Part shown: piece by piece, positions 61,244-64,000 of the stretch | How positions within the stretch are numbered: position 1 is the first letter of the stretch | How the letters are laid out: each line of letters begins with the position of its first letter | Source of the DNA: UBA4782 sp034429195 | GTDB lineage: Bacteria > Chloroflexota > Anaerolineae > Anaerolineales > Anaerolineaceae | Assembly: GCA_034429195.1 (NCBI GenBank) | Contig: DAOUGQ010000016.1 | Span: forward strand, 1 to 64,000 | Direction of reading: 5' to 3' | Length of the DNA stretch: 64,000 nucleotides | Position numbers and translations under genes: made by a program | Notes under the pieces: model-generated | Seen by the model: only the letters and a program-made list of their open reading frames with translations | Databases searched by the model: none | What the model was told of the DNA's origin: nothing

Positions 61244-61809
61244 GAGGGTGTCACCTTTTTAGATCTACTCGTTTTAGACCTTATGAAATGTAGTGTTTTG
61301 CACAGTGCACTACTACTTATACGTATTTTTTAAGGAAACGTTGCCTATAATTCGGGCAGACCTTCCGAATTGTGGCGATATATCATTCAGGGTTCATAGT
61401 ACAAAAGATTATTTTTTATTCTGGACAAAGGAATTATTTATAACAGTAGACATCAGAGACTTTACCCCCACTAACCGAAATTTCGTACTTTCTCTGGTGA
61501 CACGCTTTAGCGAATTCGAACTACCCGCATGGCAGCGAGCAGAGAAGTGGGTATAGGAGAAAGGGTATCACCTGCTGACCCTGTATGTATTTGAGGGGAA
61601 TCAGCATACCCGCGCCATCTATGAACATTACGGATTCCAACCCGAAGTGATCAAGTACATCAAGGTGATTGGGAAGAAGTCGGAAGGACGATTTTATAAA
61701 AGGAATTCAAAAATTGTGATAAGAAGCGTAAGAAATGATATAATCTGTTTTGCGATGGGGGATAGATTTACAGGTTGATAATGTGGGGCACTCACTTGTA
61801 ATGGAATGA
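61244..61809. other. Intergenic region holding the GNAT pseudogene
   Basis: Outside the GNAT remnant (see separate entry), 61244-61449 holds short inverted pieces (for example TGCACAGTGCA at 61299-61309) that might be an operator. No intact gene is seen. Confidence 0.4.
61450..61778 (+). pseudogene. GNAT acetyltransferase, internally deleted with stop
   Basis: An N-terminal part (PTNRNFVLSLVTRFSEFELPAWQRAEK) and a C-terminal part (GYHLLTLYVFEGNQHTRAIYEHYGFQP) lie in one frame, separated by a TAG at 61554-61556. The second part has the GNAT end motif NxxAxxxYxxxGF. The central acetyl-CoA loop is missing, so most of the domain was deleted. The frame then runs on to a stop at 61776-61778. No functional enzyme can be made. 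Confidence 0.75.
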
Positions 61810-61881
61810 GGGCCCGTAGCTCAGTGGCAGAGCGCGCGGCTCATAACCGCTTGGTCGTAGGTTCGAATCCTACCGGGCCCA
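61810..61881 (+). tRNA. tRNA with CAU anticodon, probably tRNA-Ile2 (or elongator Met)
   Basis: GGGCCCG (61810-61816) pairs with CGGGCCC (61874-61880), discriminator A at 61881. The D arm is GCTC/GAGC, the anticodon loop is CTCATAA (CAT), the variable region is TGGTC, and the T arm is GTAGG-TTCGAAT-CCTAC. Pair 27-43 is a C-T mismatch. The CGCTTGGTCG stretch around the variable loop resembles the E. coli ileX tRNA (lysidine-modified), which favours tRNA-Ile2. An elongator Met tRNA cannot be excluded. The G1-C72 pair rules out an initiator. The 3' CCA is not encoded. Confidence 0.93.
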
Positions 61882-61904
61882 CAAGAATTCTCAAAAATCA
61901 ATGG

Positions 61905-62090
61905 TAGATGGTCGTAGGTACCTGGGAGGGTATTGTATTCCAATCCTACCGGGCCCAAAAGGTTCACTTTTTTATAATTATTTATAGGTAGGCAGAAGGG
62001 AGATTGTATTTGAATCCTGCCGGGCTCGTGAAACTTCTCATCCATAATTATTAATGGTAAGCAGAATGGGATTGCATTCGAATATTGATA
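61905..62090 (+). repeat. Degenerate tandem repeats derived from the tRNA 3' end
   Basis: AATCCTACCGGGCCCA, identical to the tRNA 3' end (61866-61881), recurs at 61942-61957. A third copy (AATCCTGCCGGGCTCG) is at 62013-62028 and a fourth trace at 62081. Spacing is 76, 71 and 68 bases. Units three and four share ATAATTATT and GGTAnGCAGAAnGGGA before the copy. They look like decaying tandem copies of a tRNA-containing unit or successive attachment-site scars. Confidence 0.65.
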
Positions 62091-62134
62091 ATTTTAGCTT
62101 TAAGTAGGATCCTTTTTATTTTGGGAGGAAATTA

Positions 62135-62528
62135 ATGGAATTTAAAGATTACATTTCACAGACTTTAACTCAATTAATAGAAGGGGTTAGAAACGCACAA
62201 GAATTTGCGAAGGAGCATGGAGCAATCATAAAAGGGAAGCAATTTTCGTCAAATTGCTACTGATTCAAGATTTACTGATGGAAGCTTGATTATTCAAAAC
62301 GTTGAATTTGATGTTGCAATTTCTATTACCGAAACAGATGACAGTAAAGGTGGAATCGGTGTTTTTGCAGGTGCTTTTGGAATTGGAGTACAAGGCAGTA
62401 CTGGTTCATAAACTGGATCAATAAATCAGATAAAGTTTTCCATCCCAATTTTGCTACCAATTCAACAGGAGGAGAAAATAGAAAGGATTCCAGGAAAAAA
62501 CCCTTATCAAAACATAAAAAGTATTTAG
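62135..62528 (+). pseudogene. Broken trypco2-like (trypsin-co-occurring) domain gene
   Basis: ATG 62135 with GGGAGGAA 4 bases upstream starts MEFKDYISQTLTQLIEGVRNAQ. After about 36 residues the frame shifts: the coding sequence continues in another frame as SNFRQIATDSRFTDGSLIIQ and VEFDVAISITETDDSKGGIGVF, reaches a stop at 62409-62411, and continues after it as INQIKFSIPILLPIQ to a TAG at 62526-62528. The helix, then beta strands with VxFDVxVxVTE and a GGxGVFxG turn, fits small domains found beside trypsin-like proteases in bacterial conflict systems (family match by pattern only). Two lesions make it a pseudogene. Confidence 0.55.
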
Positions 62529-62586
62529 AATAGTTTTTCCAGGAAAAACTAGTGTAATTTGAAACACATGAACAAATAAAAAATAT

Positions 62587-62614
62587 TTGACTAACTATGG
62601 GTTTGATGTAAAAT
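62587..62614 (+). promoter_or_regulatory. Sigma-70-type promoter
   Basis: TTGACT (62587-62592), a 16-base spacer, then TAAAAT (62609-62614). A GGGGGAGA ribosome binding site and short ORF lie 80 bases downstream. Confidence 0.6.
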
Positions 62615-62694
62615 ACTGAGGCGGTCAGGAGAGTTGCATATGCGATTCGATAACGAATATCTTACCTGGCTGCATTATTTTAGGGGGAGAAATT

Positions 62695-62888
62695 ATGTAC
62701 CCATCCACCTCGATGATTCAGAATTCGCAGGAAACAATAAAGGGGATCTTTTTTAATGAAGGAATTTGAAGTTCCAGAAAGTTGGAGGTATTGAAGTATC
62801 GGAATAGTTTTATTACAAAATGATACAGAATGGAAGTGAAAAGCTCATCTATTTTATTCCTCAAAGTGCCACCTCTGAAGCTAAATGA
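62695..62888 (+). pseudogene. Small gene remnant behind a good promoter and ribosome binding site
   Basis: ATG 62695 has GGGGGAGA 5 bases upstream and encodes 24 residues to a TGA at 62767-62769 (IQNSQETIKGIFFNEGI in it). The likely continuation lies in another frame: KFQKVGGIEVSE, a stop, then NGSEKLIYFIPQSATSEAK to a TGA at 62886-62888. This looks like one small gene hit by a frameshift and a stop. A real 24-residue leader peptide is the alternative. Family unknown. Confidence 0.4.
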
Positions 62889-62969
62889 TATAAAGGAACT
62901 GAAAGTCACACTGAAATGATGGAAAACTTCAATAGTAATATCAATAATTTCAACATATACGAGGCTAAC

Positions 62970-63464
62970 ATGACTAATGAAGGAGAATTCTTAAAAAAGG
63001 ATCAGTTGATGCAATGGATAACCGATATGATCTCAATCAACTACCAGAGTCAGGATCATCAATTTGATCCTGGGAAGTTCCTAATTGAACATGGAGTATT
63101 TTACGAAAGTGTAAATGATGGAGAACCAAAAGGTCCAATGCATGCATGCTTTCACACTGCTGCGCTAAAAATGCTTTACGATCCTCAAAGAAAGACAAAA
63201 TATGTGGAAGGAATTCAATGGCATGGGAAGTTGTCTCCAATCTATCATGGTTGGAATGTAGTAGATGGTCAGGCTGTTGACTACACTATTACACCAACAT
63301 CTCAGGACATATATTTTGGAGTTAGCATTCCAAATGAACTTGTTGTAAAAGCAATGTCAAACGCTCAAAAAACTAGAGAGTCGGATTTTGGTGTTCTAGG
63401 TACTTTAGCACTATACAAAAATAGTCTCAGATTTTTGAAAGAGTTAGAAAAGGAATATAAGTAG
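62970..63464 (+). CDS. Small protein with possible papain-like Cys-His-Asp triad
   Basis: 164 residues from the ATG at 62970, which has GAGG 6 bases upstream. The frame is open to ATG 62916 (18 more residues, no ribosome binding site). The pattern MHACFHTAALKMLYD, then KYVEGIQWHG, then YHGWNVVDGQAVDYT and IYFGVSIPNELV matches a recurring small-protein pattern: Cys in a helix, YVEG strand, H-x-W strand, D in GxVxD. It suggests a papain/transglutaminase-like fold with Cys, His and Asp. No family name is assigned. It follows broken conflict-type genes and a tRNA, so it may be the surviving member of an accessory element. Confidence 0.7.
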   Translation: MTNEGEFLKKDQLMQWITDMISINYQSQDHQFDPGKFLIEHGVFYESVNDGEPKGPMHACFHTAALKMLYDPQRKTKYVEGIQWHGKLSPIYHGWNVVDGQAVDYTITPTSQDIYFGVSIPNELVVKAMSNAQKTRESDFGVLGTLALYKNSLRFLKELEKEYK

Positions 63465-63659
63465 ATCAAATCAATGCATTGCAACATTTTTCATGACGGG
63501 GTGATGCTTGTTTGTACTTTCTTTGTCTTCAAAAGCGATAGAAGATTTTTTTCATTTTTCCTGAAGAGATCAAGATGGAGTGTGTCTTTCTGCAGTGCAT
63601 CTATTAAAAAGAGTTTTTAACTATTCGGATAAAATCCTTTTAGTTGAAATCGTATTGTT

Positions 63660-63725
63660 TCACCCCTTCTTCCTCGCTGAGATTACGACCATCAGCCCAC
63701 CTGCGATGAGGATTTCTCCATGGCG
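63660..63725 (-). pseudogene. C-terminal fragment of a DMT/EamA-type transporter
   Basis: The minus strand encodes GEILIAGGLMVVISARKKG and a stop. This is the typical last helix and basic tail of drug/metabolite transporter (EamA) permeases. Nothing upstream continues it. Confidence 0.4.
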
Positions 63726-63772
63726 GTGTTTTATGGCGTTGAATTATGACGATGTTCTTTTGCAGAATAAAG

Positions 63773-63804
63773 AAGAAGTTCCCTGAAATTTCGGGGAACT
63801 TCTT
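63773..63804 (-). terminator. Hairpin terminator, 11-bp stem
   Basis: AAGAAGTTCCC (63773-63783) pairs perfectly with GGGAACTTCTT (63794-63804). It lies 13 bases after the stop of the MFS gene on the minus strand. The U-tract is short (CTTTATT), so it is a moderate terminator. Confidence 0.65.
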
Positions 63805-63816
63805 TCAACAGAGTGT

Positions 63817-64000
63817 TTACTCAGCCAAATCCAGTTTCTTCACATTCTTGTTGAGAATGCCCATCAATCCGGTCAGCGAGCCTAACATCGCCGTGAGCAG
63901 GAACATGGCTGACATGCCCGCTCCCGGTCCCCAGCCCATCAGGGGGCTAAGAAAGTTGGGGTGAGCAAAGAAGGGTTCGAAGAAGTTGTCAGCCAGTAAC
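63817..64000 (-). CDS. MFS transporter, C-terminal end (partial)
   Basis: The last 61 codons of a gene that enters from the right edge, ending in TAA (complement of 63817-63819). The sequence ADNFFEPFFAHPNFLSPLMG, then GWGPGAGMSAMFLLTAMLG and LTGLMGILNKNVKKL, is the end of major facilitator permeases with the FEP and GPGxG motifs before the last helix. The rest lies outside the window. Confidence 0.75.
   Translation of the reverse strand, partial: LLADNFFEPFFAHPNFLSPLMGWGPGAGMSAMFLLTAMLGSLTGLMGILNKNVKKLDLAE

Larger units (their letters stand above)
63465..63816. other. Intergenic region with transporter remnant and hairpin
   Basis: 352 bases without an intact gene. The minus strand holds a short DMT-like remnant at 63660-63725 (separate entry) and a hairpin at 63773-63804. 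The first 190 bases show nothing I can identify. Confidence 0.4.

Noticed and set aside
61810..61881. Initiator tRNA-fMet
   Set aside because: The first acceptor pair is G-C. Bacterial initiators have an unpaired first position.
63580..63786. 68-codon plus-strand frame near the right end
   Set aside because: It overlaps the minus-strand transporter remnant, has no ribosome binding site and shows no family pattern.

Overview
This 64 kb window is bacterial. I infer a Chloroflexota (Anaerolineae-like) genome from the gene mix and the style of the very large surface protein. No rRNA or marker gene is present, so the lineage is an inference.

Region 1 (3-35408, +) is a single uninterrupted reading frame that enters from the left edge. 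At least 11,800 residues lie in the window. It has three families of beta-rich repeats, then a canonical RTX (calcium-binding GGxGxD) block, then about 23.6 kb of composite modules in which RTX turns alternate with a different tryptophan-containing repeat (about 36 copies counted by eye), and finally a unique C-terminal domain. A perfect hairpin terminator follows. It reads as a giant secreted or surface adhesin or matrix protein.

Region 2 (35464-40525) holds a membrane-anchored phosphodiester glycosidase-like protein (-), a DedA-family membrane protein (+), a family 2 glycosyltransferase (+) and a long transketolase (-). About 810 AT-rich bases with decayed gene fragments follow.

Region 3 (41336-45563, +) is an iron module: an XRE-cupin regulator read through into a NifX-like domain that carries its own internal ribosome binding site, then Fur, FeoA, FeoB and a FeoC-like protein. 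The last four have overlapping or abutting ends. A 19-bp Fur-box-like dyad lies 20 bases upstream of fur.

Region 4 (45709-49197, -) holds a penicillin-acylase-family gene broken by a frameshift and a two-gene unit of small uncharacterised proteins.

Region 5 (49525-58843, +) holds a tandem pair of paralogous uncharacterised proteins with a DxDGDG motif, a lone BtrH-like protein, an HTH protein coupled to a membrane Ser/Thr kinase with leucine-rich repeats, a small two-helix membrane protein, and a lipoprotein fusing a TolB-like propeller to a periplasmic binding protein domain. Region 6 (58983-61243, -) holds a carotenoid-desaturase-like FAD oxidoreductase and a CPBP membrane protease, probably one operon.

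Region 7 (61290-64000) looks like a decaying accessory segment around a CAU-anticodon tRNA. It has a GNAT pseudogene, tRNA-derived degenerate repeats, a broken gene resembling a trypsin-co-occurring (trypco2-like) conflict-system domain, a small protein with a possible Cys-His-Asp triad, a transporter remnant, and the C-terminus of an MFS transporter running off the right edge.
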